A DNA stretch of 64,000 nucleotides from JANYHH01 sp965249745 (GCA_965249745.1 OZ252252.1:1116001-1180000); one strand, 5' to 3'. Positions 1-9,193 are shown, counted from the first letter of the stretch. Translations and numbers: made by a program. Notes: a model not told the origin generated them from the letters alone.

Positions 1-568
1 GCTGCTAAATGGGTTGGTCGGTGTCTGGAACGATAGTCAGGGCGAGATCGCGGTGATCCTCCGAACAGTCTTCACCAGCGAGGAGTTCTACGCCAGCCGC
101 AACCGCCACACCGTCATCAAATCCCCAACTGAGTATCTGATCGGCATGTTGCGTGCCGCGCAGACCAAACTCGCGCCGGAACAATGCTCGGCGCTGTTTG
201 GGTCTTTACGCGTCATGGGGCAAGCCCTGTTCAACCCACCGAACGTCAAAGGCTGGGACGGTGGCTCGAGCTGGGTCTCGGACACGGCGCTGTTAAACCG
301 ATTGAACCTGTGCGGCGCGGTTTCGCAAGCCAAACTTCCCGCCAACGTGGAAAAGGGCAAGCAGGCTCCGCCGACCGCTATGACCCTTCCCATCGGCTCG
401 AGCGTCACTGAAACGATAGACCTGCTGGGATTGACCTTCCTCGGCGAGAAACCCGAAGGAGCTTTGCGCCGCACCCTCGAGACCTTCTCCGGCGGCAAGA
501 ACACGCCGGACGTGGTGCGAGGCTTGACGTATCTGGTGCTGGCCAGCCCGCAGTATCACCTCGCTTGA
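1..568 (+). CDS. DUF1800 family protein, C-terminal part (5' end outside window)
   Basis: Open from the first bases of the window (reading frame begins at base 2) to a TGA at 566-568, so the true start lies upstream. The visible part carries the C-terminal hallmarks of DUF1800 proteins: a segment reading LRTVFTSEEFYA, then IKSPTEYLIGMLRA and the conserved FNPPNVKGWDGG followed by W and LLNRLNL. DUF1800 proteins are exported proteins of unknown function that are usually encoded directly before a DUF1501 protein, as here (next gene at 752). The pair is probably one transcript, although 183 bp separate them. The family call is confident; the function is unknown. Confidence 0.85.
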   Translation, partial: LLNGLVGVWNDSQGEIAVILRTVFTSEEFYASRNRHTVIKSPTEYLIGMLRAAQTKLAPEQCSALFGSLRVMGQALFNPPNVKGWDGGSSWVSDTALLNRLNLCGAVSQAKLPANVEKGKQAPPTAMTLPIGSSVTETIDLLGLTFLGEKPEGALRRTLETFSGGKNTPDVVRGLTYLVLASPQYHLA

Positions 569-751
569 AGGCAACTCTAGCTAAGGTAAGGTCAAGGGCG
601 AAAAGCTCCAACCGCCTCAGGCGTCAGTCCTCGAGAACCTCAAGAGCAGGGCAGGCGCGGGGAACTTGCCACTACGAAGTTCAAAAAACCAAGGCACCGT
701 TGTTGACTTTGAAGTTGCTCTTAGCAGGAAGCTAGGAGCTAGGAGCTTTCC

Positions 752-1942
752 ATGAATAGACGCAACTTTCTACAAACCTCGTTTTTTGGTCTGGCGGCGG
801 GCATGGGGATGCCGGGCTTCTTGGAGCGAACCGCGAGGGCGGCGGGCGGCAAGGGCAAGATTCTGGTCGTGGTGCAGATGAGTGGCGGGAACGACGGGTT
901 GAACACACTCGTGCCGTTCACCAATGGAGCGTATTACGCGGCCCGACCCGTGATCGGGATCAGCAAGAAGGACGTGCTGCCGGTATCCGCCGATTTTGGT
1001 TTCAATCCGGGACTGAAACCGTGGATGAATCTTTGGGATGCCGGGGAACTGGCGGTCGTGCAGGGTATCGGCTATCCGAACCCGAACCGCAGCCATTTCG
1101 AGAGCATGGCGATCTGGCACAGCGCCGACCCAGGGGCGAAGGAAACCGAGGGCTGGATCGGCAAGCTCGCGGAGCAATGGGGCGACCCGTTCTGCGCCAC
1201 GAATTTTGGCAGCATCACGCCGCTGGCGCTTCGCAGCAGCGAGGTCATCCTGCCAAGCATTGACAGCGTGGACCGCTTCCAGTTGAAACTGGAGCCGAAA
1301 CTGGATGCCGCTTACCGCGACCTGCTGTCGCAACCCGTGGAGGGCTACAGCGACAAGGGCAAGACCGATCTGCTGCGCCGCAACACGATGCAGATGCTCG
1401 AGAACACGGCGCGGGTCCAGAAGAGCGTTTCCAAGTACAAACCGGGCGGAGTTTACCCGGACAAGAACGGGCTGGCGGCGAACCTGCGCGACGTGGCGCG
1501 GCTGATTTCCGCCGATCTGGGTTTGCGGGTCTACTACGTGTCCCTGGGCGGTTTCGACACGCACGCCGGGCAGCCCGACGATCACCCAAAGCTGCTGACA
1601 GCCCTCTCGAGCGCGTTGACGGCTTTCCGAGCCGACCTGACCGCGCAGGGCCGGGCGGACGACGTGATGGTGCTGGGTTTCAGCGAGTTCGGGCGACGCT
1701 TGACGGAGAACGCCAGCGCCGGAACCGATCACGGCAAGGCCAGTATGATGTTCGCCATTGGAAAGGGCGTCAAGGGCGGCTTGCACGGAACCGCGCCGGA
1801 CCTCGAGAAATTGGACGACGGCGATCCGAGGTTCACGACCGATTTTCGCGGCGTCTACGGCGAGGCGCTGGACAAGTGGTTGGGCGTGCCCAGCCGGGCT
1901 GTCCTGGGCGCGAGTTTCAACGCGGTGAATTTCTTACGGTGA
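752..1942 (+). CDS. DUF1501 family Tat-exported protein
   Basis: 396 residues. The N-terminus is a twin-arginine signal (MNRRNFLQTSFFGLAAG) followed by a hydrophobic stretch and an Ala-rich cleavage region, so it is probably exported folded. The mature part shows the DUF1501 features VVVQMSGGNDGLNT near residue 35, HFESMAIWHSAD, GGFDTHAGQ and FSEFGRR with a following DHGKAS; these are the alkaline-phosphatase-superfamily-like metal site elements of the family. The substrate is not known. The start is supported by an AGGAG Shine-Dalgarno 6 bp upstream, which lies in a short tandem of GCTAGGA. It partners the upstream DUF1800 gene and is followed by a strong hairpin terminator. Confidence 0.92.
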   Translation: MNRRNFLQTSFFGLAAGMGMPGFLERTARAAGGKGKILVVVQMSGGNDGLNTLVPFTNGAYYAARPVIGISKKDVLPVSADFGFNPGLKPWMNLWDAGELAVVQGIGYPNPNRSHFESMAIWHSADPGAKETEGWIGKLAEQWGDPFCATNFGSITPLALRSSEVILPSIDSVDRFQLKLEPKLDAAYRDLLSQPVEGYSDKGKTDLLRRNTMQMLENTARVQKSVSKYKPGGVYPDKNGLAANLRDVARLISADLGLRVYYVSLGGFDTHAGQPDDHPKLLTALSSALTAFRADLTAQGRADDVMVLGFSEFGRRLTENASAGTDHGKASMMFAIGKGVKGGLHGTAPDLEKLDDGDPRFTTDFRGVYGEALDKWLGVPSRAVLGASFNAVNFLR

Positions 1943-1962
1943 CCTAAAACTCTGACATTAGT

Positions 1963-2006
1963 CAACCTCGAGAATGCTGCTGAAATTGATTCTCGAGGTT
2001 GCACTA
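1963..2006 (+). terminator. Rho-independent terminator after the DUF1501 gene
   Basis: A perfect 13-bp inverted repeat (1963-1975 with 1989-2001), each arm containing CTCGAG, with a 13-nt loop, is followed by CACTATTTTT. It lies 21 bp after the stop codon. Confidence 0.75.
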
Positions 2007-2044
2007 TTTTTGCGGGTTTCGGGATGGGCGTTCTCGAGATGGGG

Positions 2045-2075
2045 CCGGGTTTGGCTTGCCAGACCCCCTGCGAGA
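2045..2075 (+). repeat. Dispersed hairpin element, copy 1
   Basis: GGGTTTGGC (2047-2055), two-base loop, GCCAGACCC (2058-2066), then CCTGCGAGA. It matches the family stem followed by a CCTACGAAA-like tail, with a G/T pair in the stem. Confidence 0.55.
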
Positions 2076-2095
2076 TCTTGGTTGCGTCTCATGAG

Positions 2096-2122
2096 GACGG
2101 GTCGCTCCGGCCCGTCTTTTTT
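2096..2122 (+). terminator. Hairpin with T tail upstream of the ABC permease operon
   Basis: GACGGG (2096-2101) and CCCGTC (2111-2116) form a stem followed by six T. It sits about 120 bp before the permease start, so it could end a read-through transcript or act as an attenuator. Confidence 0.6.
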
Positions 2123-2243
2123 CGCGCCGACAAACTCGGTAAACTCGGGCCGTGCCAACCAGACGCTTCACGCGAACCGCTCGAGTAAAAAATGGACTCG
2201 AGCCACCTCGAGCCATCGTTTTTGTGTCAAAACGAGGTGAGCT

Positions 2244-3197
2244 GTGGCCCTGACCGTCCCCTCGAGTCCGGGTGATCTTCGGCGCGGACGGCGCTCGAGG
2301 GCGTGGCGCGACACGCTGATCGCCTACGCGTTCATGGCTCCGGTCTTGCTGGCGAAGGCGCTGTTCACGTTCTGGCCCATCATTTTTGGGGTGTTTCTGG
2401 CGTTCACGGAGTACAACGTGATCGCTGCGCCAAAGTGGATTGGCTTACGAAATTTTGAAGAGCTGTTCGGGTTGGGTCAGTTCGCTGGGCGCGGACCGGA
2501 CCGAGATTTCTGGTACGGGTTGACGAATAGCCTGAAGTACATCGCGGTCGTCCCAATCATTCAGTTCCTCAGCATCGGCATGGCCATGTTGGTCAACCGT
2601 CAGTTACCCGGCATCGCCCTGTTTCGCACGATGTATTACGTTCCGGTCGTGACGAGCTTTGCGGTCGTGGGACTGATCTGGGGCTGGATGTACAACCAGT
2701 ACGGCCCGGTCAATTACATCCTGACGACGCTGGGCTTGATGGACCCGAAGCACCCGACGGGCTTGCTGAACAACCCCGCGACCGCCCTGCTGTCCGTGAT
2801 GTTCGTGACGGTCTGGAAGGGCTTGGGGTATTACATGGTGCTGTACCTGGCGGGCTTGCAGAACATTGATCGCACTTTGGAAGAGGCGGCCGTGATTGAT
2901 GGCGCGAACCGCTGGGAGGTCTTCTGGAATGTGACCTTGCCGGGTTTGCGCCCGACGATTCTGGTGTGCAGCTTGCTCAGCACGGTCAGCGCGATCAAGG
3001 TCTTCGAGGAGATTTACACCATGACCCAGGGCGGCCCGGCGGGCAGCACCTTCACGGCTTTATTCTTCGTGTACAACAAATCCTTTGGTGATTTCCGCTT
3101 CGGTTACGCGGCCGCCGCCGGGTTGGTCGTGGCGGCCGTCAGCCTCGTGCTGGGACTGATCAACTTCCGCCTGACGAGAGGGGGGAGAGCATCGTGA
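2244..3197 (+). CDS. Sugar-type ABC transporter permease (MalF/UgpA-like)
   Basis: 317 residues with about six membrane helices. It belongs to the binding-protein-dependent inner-membrane permeases for sugars (carbohydrate uptake CUT1 type): the cytoplasmic EAA loop reads EEAAVIDGANRWEVFWNVTLP near residue 213. The GTG start is supported by GAGGTGA 4-9 bp upstream. The next gene is the partner permease and overlaps it by 4 bp, so they are translated together. No substrate-binding protein or ATPase gene is adjacent, so these must come from elsewhere in the genome. The substrate cannot be told from the sequence. Confidence 0.92.
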   Translation: MALTVPSSPGDLRRGRRSRAWRDTLIAYAFMAPVLLAKALFTFWPIIFGVFLAFTEYNVIAAPKWIGLRNFEELFGLGQFAGRGPDRDFWYGLTNSLKYIAVVPIIQFLSIGMAMLVNRQLPGIALFRTMYYVPVVTSFAVVGLIWGWMYNQYGPVNYILTTLGLMDPKHPTGLLNNPATALLSVMFVTVWKGLGYYMVLYLAGLQNIDRTLEEAAVIDGANRWEVFWNVTLPGLRPTILVCSLLSTVSAIKVFEEIYTMTQGGPAGSTFTALFFVYNKSFGDFRFGYAAAAGLVVAAVSLVLGLINFRLTRGGRAS

Positions 3198-4087
3198 CCG
3201 ATTCAAGCTCGAGCGATCTGGTGCTGGCTGGGCAGATGCGGGCCCGGAAGCGCCAGCGGCAACTTCTGAGCAACACCGTTGTTTACGCGGTGCTAATCCT
3301 GATCGCGGCGGTCAGCATCTATCCGTTCCTGTGGACGGTTCGCACCAGCTTCACCACCGAGGGTGGCCTGTTCGAGTTCCCGCCGTCACTGCTCCCGAAT
3401 CAACCCGGCATTCGTAACTTCCTGGATGTCTTCAACCTCGTCCCGATTGGACGGCAAATCCTCAACAGCCTGATCATCTGCTTCTTCGGCGTCGGTGGCA
3501 GCGTGCTGTTCGCCACGCTCGGGGCGTACCCGTTGGCAAAGATGCGCTTTCCGGGGCGGGATTTCATCTTTTACGCCATTCTAGCCACGCTGGTCTTACC
3601 GAACGAGGCGGGTCTGATCGTCAATTTCATCACCGTGAAAACGCTGGGCTTACTGCAAAGCGACCTCGGGAAGTACGCCGCCATCGTCATTCCCGGTCTG
3701 GGCAACGTTGCCGGGCTGTTCCTAATGCGCCAAGCGTACCTCAGCATCCCGCTAGAACTGCTCGAGGCGGCCCGCATGGACGGCGCGAGCGAACTGACCG
3801 TTTGGCGGCGAATCATGCTGCCGTTGACGCTGCCGACGATCGCCGCGTTCAGTATCCTGCAATTCGTCGCGTTCTGGAACACCTTCCTGTGGCCGATCAT
3901 CGTGATCGGCAGCGACCGCCAACTCTACCCGTTGAGTGCGGGACTGCTGGATTTGAGCGGTGCCTTTTCCACCAATACCAGAGCCGTCAGTGCGGGCGCG
4001 GTCATCGCCACGATTCCGATCATCCTGGTCTTCCTGTTCTTCCAGCGGTACTTCATGCGCGGTCTCGAGGGGGCGGTCAAGGGTTGA
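3194..4087 (+). CDS. Sugar-type ABC transporter permease (MalG/UgpE-like)
   Basis: 297 residues, second half of the permease heterodimer. The N-terminal cytoplasmic tail is followed by a membrane helix (TVVYAVLILIAAVSIYPFLW) and the usual periplasmic loop. The EAA motif EAARMDGASELTVWRRIMLP lies near residue 190. The GTG start overlaps the stop of the preceding permease by 4 bp (GTGA), indicating translational coupling. A C-terminal FFQRYFMRGLEGAVKG is typical of MalG-type subunits, which carry this end close to the ATPase. A binding protein and an ATPase are not encoded nearby. Confidence 0.92.
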   Translation: MTDSSSSDLVLAGQMRARKRQRQLLSNTVVYAVLILIAAVSIYPFLWTVRTSFTTEGGLFEFPPSLLPNQPGIRNFLDVFNLVPIGRQILNSLIICFFGVGGSVLFATLGAYPLAKMRFPGRDFIFYAILATLVLPNEAGLIVNFITVKTLGLLQSDLGKYAAIVIPGLGNVAGLFLMRQAYLSIPLELLEAARMDGASELTVWRRIMLPLTLPTIAAFSILQFVAFWNTFLWPIIVIGSDRQLYPLSAGLLDLSGAFSTNTRAVSAGAVIATIPIILVFLFFQRYFMRGLEGAVKG

Positions 4088-4338
4088 GTTCTGGAAAGTA
4101 CTGAGTGCTTTAGAACGAAATATCTCCCAGGTAAAACTGAGATCATCAGTCGAAACTCTAGCCGAATGTACGTCGTCGTACACGGATTCGCTTCGATCCA
4201 AGATTTGAACATGGCGTACATCTAAGACCGGGATGTACTTAAGCCATGAACGCAACTCGAGGGACCGGGGCAAGTTCTGTGTCTCGAGTTGCGAGTTGAC
4301 TCACAGCGGACAGGCTCCAGATCCGGCACAGTCCAGAG

Positions 4339-5868
4339 ATGGACGTGATTTGGGTGGCCGCCGCGTACGCGGCCGGGTGGCTTGGCGCTCGTGTTGGGCT
4401 GCCGCCGCTCGTGGGGTATCTGGCGGCGGGTTTCGGGCTGTACCTGACGGGTGTCCGAGCTGATGATGCCCTGCATCACCTGGCGGAGACTGGTGTCTGG
4501 CTCCTGCTGTTCAGTGTCGGTTTGAAACTCCGCGTTCAGAACCTGTTACAACCCGAGGTGATCGGTGTCGGCGGTGTGCATCTGATCGTCTCGAGTGTGG
4601 CGATGCTGGTGGTCTTCGGGGGTTTGTTGGGCTTTACGAACGGGGTTTTCATCGCGGTCGGGCTAGCGTTTTCCAGTACCGTGCTGGCGATTAAATTGCT
4701 CGAGGATCGGCGCGAGCTGAATAGTTATCACGGTCGAATCGCTGTGGGTATCCTGGTACTTCAGGACCTCGTGGCGATAGGCTTACTTTTTTTCACGGGC
4801 GCGAAGCAACCAACGATTTGGGCATTAGGCTTTCTGGCGTTGCCTCTGCTGCGACCCGTGGCGCTGTGGCTGCTCTCCAAAAGCGGCTACGACGAACTCT
4901 TGCTGATGTTCGGTTTAACCCTGGCATTGGCGGGCGGGAGCCTAGCGCAACTCGTCGGGATCTCCTCGGAGTTGGGCGCGTTGTTAGTCGGCGCGACGCT
5001 CTCTGGTCATCCGCGCACTCGAGAACTCTCCGGATTGCTGTGGGGTTTGAAGGAGGCCTACCTGGTCGCGTTCTTCCTAACGATTGGGCTGGGCGGGCTA
5101 CCGCCACTGCAACTGCTTCCATGGGGAGCGCTGATGCTGGCTGTGCTGCCGCTTCAGGGCTTGCTGTTCTTCACGCTCTTCACCCGGTTCGGGTTGCGGG
5201 CCCGCACGGCCTTCGTGACCGCTCTGGCGCTCAGCAGTTACGGCGAGTTCGCGCTGATCGTCGTCGCGCCCCTGATCGCCACCGGGACGCTCGAGGCCGG
5301 TTGGGCGAGCCTGCTCGGGGTGGTGATCGCGGTTTCGCTCGGCATTACCGCGCCATTAAACGCGAGCGTTCACCGTCTGTACGGTCGCCTGGAGCGGTGG
5401 CTGATTCGCTTCGAGCGCAAAAGTGACCATCCTGATAGTGAACCGACGGGACTGGGCGAGGCGGGCTGGCTGGTGGTCGGCATGGGCCGCACGGGCGGCG
5501 CGGCGTACAAGAGTCTCGAGGCATCCGGGGCGCAGGTCGTGGGACTCGACAACGACCCGGAGAAACTGGAACGACACACCGCCAAGGGCAGAACCGTCCT
5601 CTACGGCGACGCCGAGGACCCGGAGCTGTGGAATCGCCTCGAGTTGGGACAGTTACAGGGCGTGATCGTGACCGCGCCAGACCTGGAAGCCCGTGTACGG
5701 TCGCTCGAGGGGCTGAGACGGCGCGGGTTCACGGGGAAGCTCGCTACGGTCAGTCACCGCGTTGAAGAAGAACCTATTTTGGAGCGAGCCGGGGCGACAC
5801 TGTTGTTCCGACCGTTCTCTGAAGCGGGCGAATTGCTGGCGGAACGTGCCTTGACCTCGAGCCTGTGA
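4339..5868 (+). CDS. CPA2-family cation:proton antiporter with RCK (TrkA-N) domain (KefB/KefC-like)
   Basis: 509 residues. Residues 1 to about 350 form a chain of hydrophobic helices typical of the CPA2 antiporters (LLLFSVGLKLRV, SSTVLAIKLLEDR, GILVLQDLVAIGLLF, SSYGEFALIV). From about residue 378 a Rossmann RCK/TrkA-N domain starts with VVGMGRTGGAAYKSLEASG and VVGLDNDPEKLE, which would bind a nucleotide and gate the channel part. It probably exchanges K+ or Na+ for protons in the inner membrane. It appears monocistronic or leads the small gene at 5894. The ion specificity is not decided by the sequence. Confidence 0.92.
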   Translation: MDVIWVAAAYAAGWLGARVGLPPLVGYLAAGFGLYLTGVRADDALHHLAETGVWLLLFSVGLKLRVQNLLQPEVIGVGGVHLIVSSVAMLVVFGGLLGFTNGVFIAVGLAFSSTVLAIKLLEDRRELNSYHGRIAVGILVLQDLVAIGLLFFTGAKQPTIWALGFLALPLLRPVALWLLSKSGYDELLLMFGLTLALAGGSLAQLVGISSELGALLVGATLSGHPRTRELSGLLWGLKEAYLVAFFLTIGLGGLPPLQLLPWGALMLAVLPLQGLLFFTLFTRFGLRARTAFVTALALSSYGEFALIVVAPLIATGTLEAGWASLLGVVIAVSLGITAPLNASVHRLYGRLERWLIRFERKSDHPDSEPTGLGEAGWLVVGMGRTGGAAYKSLEASGAQVVGLDNDPEKLERHTAKGRTVLYGDAEDPELWNRLELGQLQGVIVTAPDLEARVRSLEGLRRRGFTGKLATVSHRVEEEPILERAGATLLFRPFSEAGELLAERALTSSL

Positions 5869-5893
5869 GTGCAACCCGTATGCTCAAAGCCTG

Positions 5894-6439
5894 ATGATCG
5901 GCGATCTCGAGAGCGGGCTGAGGAACGCAGGTATCAATGCGCCGACTGAGATCTTTTGTCAGATCCGACCGAATCCCGAGTCATCATCCCAGAAGATGCT
6001 CTACCTCGAGTCGTCGCGCGGCACGAGTTTGCTATTCGTGCTGATCTGTCTCGGCATGGTGGGTTTCATCATCCTCGGGGCGCTTTGGGGCGCGTTTTAC
6101 GCGTTCGTCTCGGGGGTCGTGCTGATCGGGCAGATTCTCTATTTTGAGGTCTTTCAACCGAGAGCGCTCGAGGTGATCCTCAAACCGCACTCGAATGAAT
6201 TGCTGTGGACTTGCACGTATTTGACGCGCCGGTTTACGCGGCGCAAAAGAATAGATTGTTTCGATTCGCTGGAACTTCGGTACGTGACTGACTGGCGCGG
6301 GCGTATGGCGGGCGAGTGCCAGTTGTTTATTACTTCAACGCACGAGCGCCTGCCGGTCGTGGTCCCATCCACGTGGAGCCGTGAGGAGCTGCTGGAGTTG
6401 GGGAAAACGATCAAAGGATTTCTAGGCTGGCAGAGGTAG
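5894..6439 (+). CDS. Hypothetical membrane protein with two TM segments
   Basis: 181 residues, no family recognised. A polar N-terminus of about 45 residues is followed by two hydrophobic helices (LLFVLICLGMVGFIILGALW and YAFVSGVVLIGQILYF) and a C-terminal soluble domain of about 90 residues rich in aromatic and basic residues, resembling the small bacterial PH-like membrane proteins in layout only. TATGCT lies 9 bp before the ATG, which would fit a leaderless or very short-leader transcript. GC content is lower than in the neighbours. Codon pattern and length suggest a real gene. Confidence 0.6.
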   Translation: MIGDLESGLRNAGINAPTEIFCQIRPNPESSSQKMLYLESSRGTSLLFVLICLGMVGFIILGALWGAFYAFVSGVVLIGQILYFEVFQPRALEVILKPHSNELLWTCTYLTRRFTRRKRIDCFDSLELRYVTDWRGRMAGECQLFITSTHERLPVVVPSTWSREELLELGKTIKGFLGWQR

Positions 6440-6482
6440 CACCAGCCTTTAGTTAAGGCTCGAGCCTTTGCAGACTGGTCTG

Positions 6483-6728
6483 ATGGTTGATTTCGCCACG
6501 CTTCGGATTCTGTTCTGGATTGCGGTGGGGCTGGTTGTCACGTACTTCGGGTGTTTTACTCGATCGGGACGAGACTTCATGTGGTCAGTTCTCGAGTTTA
6601 ATCCGTCCCAGCGCAGGATCTTTGGAACTCGAGTAACCTACGATGCTCGCCTTATTTTTAGGGCTAGTCATCTACCGAATGTTCGTTCCCACAACCTAAA
6701 CCTTTGTTTATCTTGGCTCGAGCGGTGA
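6483..6728 (+). CDS. Possible small membrane protein
   Basis: About 81 residues from the ATG at 6483 (MVDFATLRILFWIAVGLVVT). One strong N-terminal hydrophobic helix is followed by a basic, low-complexity tail. There is no recognisable domain, no clear ribosome-binding site and no -10 element at a suitable place. It could be a remnant; an in-frame TTG start 15 bp earlier is an alternative. Confidence 0.3.
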   Translation: MVDFATLRILFWIAVGLVVTYFGCFTRSGRDFMWSVLEFNPSQRRIFGTRVTYDARLIFRASHLPNVRSHNLNLCLSWLER

Positions 6729-6791
6729 CGAAAGCCTGCAACGTGTTTGAACCGATGAAGCCCTCGAGCCTGGCGCGGTAATCTACACGTC

Positions 6792-8168
6792 ATGAATCTC
6801 GAGATCAACGCCTCGAATCGTGCCTGGGATGTCATCGTCGTCGGCGGTGGAACTGCTGGAGCTATCGCTGGGATTGCCGCTGCCAGGGCGGGCGCGAACA
6901 CCCTGGTCGTGGAAGCCCTGGGCAGTCTGGGCGGCAGCGGCACGAACGCGCAGGTCACACCGCTGATGCGCAATGTCTCATCCGGCGTGAACCTGAACCA
7001 GGGCATCACGAACGAATTGAAAACCCGGCTGATCGCTAGGGGAGACGGCGCGGTGGACGCGAACAACAACGACAACTGGTTCAACCCCGAGGGCATGAAG
7101 TACGTCCTGGAACGAATGCTGGTGGAATCCGGGGCTGAGCTGCTGTATCACACGCATTTCGTGACCCCAATTTTCCTCAAAGAAACGCGAACATTGGAAT
7201 CGGTCGTGGTTCACAATAAGGATGGGTTAACCAGTTTGCCCGCTCGAGCCTTCGTAGATGCCACGGGTGACGCGGACGTGGCGGTACGCGCCGGTGCGCC
7301 GTTCGACGCGGGCGAGGCTGAGACGGGACTCCATCAGTCCATGAGCTTGCGCTTCATCATGGGCGGCGTGGACCTGACGCGATTGTGCGCGTTTCTGGCG
7401 CGGCACGGGCAAGCCCAGGAATCGGAGCGGTTCATGCACTTCTGGATGGTCTGGGGCAAGAACGCGAGCCTCGAGGGGCTGTTCCGGCAGGGTGTGGAGG
7501 ACGGGTTATTGCTCGAGCGAGACGGCGATTACTTCCAGGGCTTCAGCGTGCCGGGAATGCCGGGCTGCGTCAGCTTCAACTGCCCGCGCTTAGACGCCGA
7601 CATCAACGATGGCGCGGACGCTTGGACGCTGTCTCGCGCTCAGGTGGACGGCAAGGTGGCGATAGACCGTTTGCTCTATTTCTTGCGCGCCCGTTTCGAG
7701 GGCTTCGAACACGCGTTTATCGCGGGCTACGCCCCGATGGTTGGCGTGCGCGAGACGCGGCGGATTCGCGGCGAGTATATCCTGACCTTAGAGGACATCC
7801 TGACCTGCCAGACCTTCCCGGACGCGATCTGCCGCAACCACTACCCGGTGGACATTCACACGCCCAGGGGCAAGAAGCTGTACCACGAACGATCCGGCGA
7901 CCTGCCATACTTCAAGCCCGATGCCTTCCACGAGATCCCGTTTCGCAGCCTGATCCCGCAAGGAATAGATAACCTGCTCGTGCCGGGACGTTGCGCCTCT
8001 GCCACCTTCGAGGCGCAGAGCGCGATCAGAGTTCAGCAGAACTGTCACAGCATGGGCGAGGCGGCGGGATTGGCGGCGGCGTGGATGGCGGGGCGACAGA
8101 TCGGCGCTCGAGGCGTGGACGGCGCGGCGTTGCGCGAGGCATTGAAGGCGCAGGGCGCGTACCTGTGA
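6792..8168 (+). CDS. FAD-dependent oxidoreductase (FAD_oxidored family)
   Basis: 458 residues. The N-terminal dinucleotide-binding fold is clear: DVIVVGGGTAGAIAGIAAARAG followed by an acidic residue in VVEA. SLGGSGTNAQVTPLM and the C-terminal VPGRCASATFEAQSAIRVQQNC with GEAAGLAAAWM match the FAD_oxidored proteins that resemble the flavoprotein subunit of fumarate reductase. The substrate is unknown. The enzyme is expected in the cytoplasm. TAATCT seven bases before the ATG suggests a leaderless transcript. It stands alone between small genes of unknown function. Confidence 0.88.
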   Translation: MNLEINASNRAWDVIVVGGGTAGAIAGIAAARAGANTLVVEALGSLGGSGTNAQVTPLMRNVSSGVNLNQGITNELKTRLIARGDGAVDANNNDNWFNPEGMKYVLERMLVESGAELLYHTHFVTPIFLKETRTLESVVVHNKDGLTSLPARAFVDATGDADVAVRAGAPFDAGEAETGLHQSMSLRFIMGGVDLTRLCAFLARHGQAQESERFMHFWMVWGKNASLEGLFRQGVEDGLLLERDGDYFQGFSVPGMPGCVSFNCPRLDADINDGADAWTLSRAQVDGKVAIDRLLYFLRARFEGFEHAFIAGYAPMVGVRETRRIRGEYILTLEDILTCQTFPDAICRNHYPVDIHTPRGKKLYHERSGDLPYFKPDAFHEIPFRSLIPQGIDNLLVPGRCASATFEAQSAIRVQQNCHSMGEAAGLAAAWMAGRQIGARGVDGAALREALKAQGAYL

Positions 8169-8232
8169 GGCTGTGAACCTGTGACTCGAGGGGTACAGAG
8201 AGGCTGACCCATTGGAGTTCGTGCGCTAGGTC

Positions 8233-8565
8233 TTGCATCTTCTCCAGGTTGACGTATCAATTCCAGCTTCCGCCTTCCACGACGACCACTCGAGCGAGGA
8301 CGAGTTTGAAGTTCACACCCGCCTGTACGGGGATGTTGAACGCGGCGTGCGACTCGAGGGGCGCTCCGGGATTGACCCCAACACCGGGTACGTCAATCAA
8401 GAACGCACGCGAGCCATCCTGTACGGGGTGAGTGATTTCATCCTCGAGTTGGAAACGGTGGACGGCGTGTTCCAGGGCAGCTACGCGGAACTGACCGTGA
8501 CCGCCTCGGAACCCACCACCGCTCGCATCCTCGGGACTTTCAAAGCAAGCTTCTCGAGACCATGA
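8233..8565 (+). CDS. Small hypothetical protein, beta-rich
   Basis: About 110 residues if started at the TTG at 8233; there is no ATG near the beginning, so either a non-standard start is used or the gene lost its 5' end. The C-terminal half (DGVFQGSYAELTVTASEPTT then ILGTFKASF) looks like an alternating beta strand domain. No signal peptide and no family recognised. It contains three CTCGAG sites. I regard it as a possible remnant of a secreted protein. Confidence 0.35.
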   Translation: MHLLQVDVSIPASAFHDDHSSEDEFEVHTRLYGDVERGVRLEGRSGIDPNTGYVNQERTRAILYGVSDFILELETVDGVFQGSYAELTVTASEPTTARILGTFKASFSRP

Positions 8566-8583
8566 TCCCACGCCTCAAGCCGT

Positions 8584-9033
8584 TCATCCCCCATTGAAGG
8601 CTGAATTGACGAATTGCTTGGTGGCGACCTCGAATTCGACGCCCCAATGGTCACTACCACCATCGCACACCACGTATGGTTCGGATCGCCAAGCCGAATC
8701 GCTCCGTTTTGGAAAGAGATTGACGTAGATGATCTGGCGTCCACCCGCGACGAAACCCGCGTACTGACGATAAAAACCGTTCAGCGGCAGCCTGAGCTGA
8801 TTCAGGCTGCGTTTGAACGCTGGGAGCCGCGCCTCCATGTCCCCAATCTGTTGACTCGAGGGTGTCCACTGCGCGGAAACTCGTTCTGGAGCGGCTCTCG
8901 AGCATTGGTTCAGGAGGCCCTTAGCTGAGCTGCCTTTGAGGAGGACACCGAATTCTTGCCAACTTGGTTTTTGCCAAACTGGCGCGGCCTGAGCCGTCAG
9001 GGTGAGGCACAACACGAAAAGCAGCATTCGCAT
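8584..9033 (-). CDS. Small secreted protein of a conserved hypothetical family
   Basis: 149 residues with a clean signal peptide (MRMLLFVLCLTLTAQAAP, cleavage after AQA). The mature part contains the segments IIYVNLFPK, VVCDGGSDHWGVEFEV and a final FNG, which I recognise from a widespread family of small exported proteins of unknown function (variants reading VNFFPK and CDGG.xFWGVEYD). The start ATG lies six bases after TAACAT, consistent with leaderless transcription, and a second in-frame ATG follows two codons later. It converges with the small gene at 8233. Confidence 0.7.
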   Translation of the reverse strand: MRMLLFVLCLTLTAQAAPVWQKPSWQEFGVLLKGSSAKGLLNQCSRAAPERVSAQWTPSSQQIGDMEARLPAFKRSLNQLRLPLNGFYRQYAGFVAGGRQIIYVNLFPKRSDSAWRSEPYVVCDGGSDHWGVEFEVATKQFVNSAFNGG

Positions 9034-9039
9034 TCTGGG

Positions 9040-9045
9040 ATGTTA
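9040..9045 (-). promoter_or_regulatory. Leaderless-type -10 (TAACAT)
   Basis: TAACAT on the minus strand, six bases before the ATG of the small secreted protein. Confidence 0.5.
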
Positions 9046-9193
9046 TTGCAGGATCGTCCTAGGTTCGTGAAAGTCTGAGGTGTGACGCGCGATGACCGGC
9101 TCGTAACATCCCAATCAAACCGTCTCGAGCCGGTCAGCAACGGTAACTCGCTGCGCTCGTCCCCTCATCCGCGCCCCGCACGGCCTCTCCCGT

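Larger units (their letters stand above)
1943..2243. other. Intergenic region with two hairpin terminators and one dispersed repeat copy
   Basis: 301 bp without a convincing gene. It holds the DUF1501 terminator (1963-2006), one copy of the dispersed hairpin element (about 2045-2075), a second T-tailed hairpin (2096-2122) and six CTCGAG sites. Open frames crossing it on both strands look like neither a known protein nor typical coding sequence. Confidence 0.6.

Noticed and set aside
770..1786. 338-codon open frame on the minus strand inside the DUF1501 gene
   Set aside because: It lies opposite a well-conserved gene, its protein is low-complexity and matches nothing; GC-rich codon bias on the plus strand explains it.
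1974..2240. 88-codon frame between the DUF1501 and permease genes
   Set aside because: It begins inside the terminator hairpin and crosses a second terminator and a repeat.
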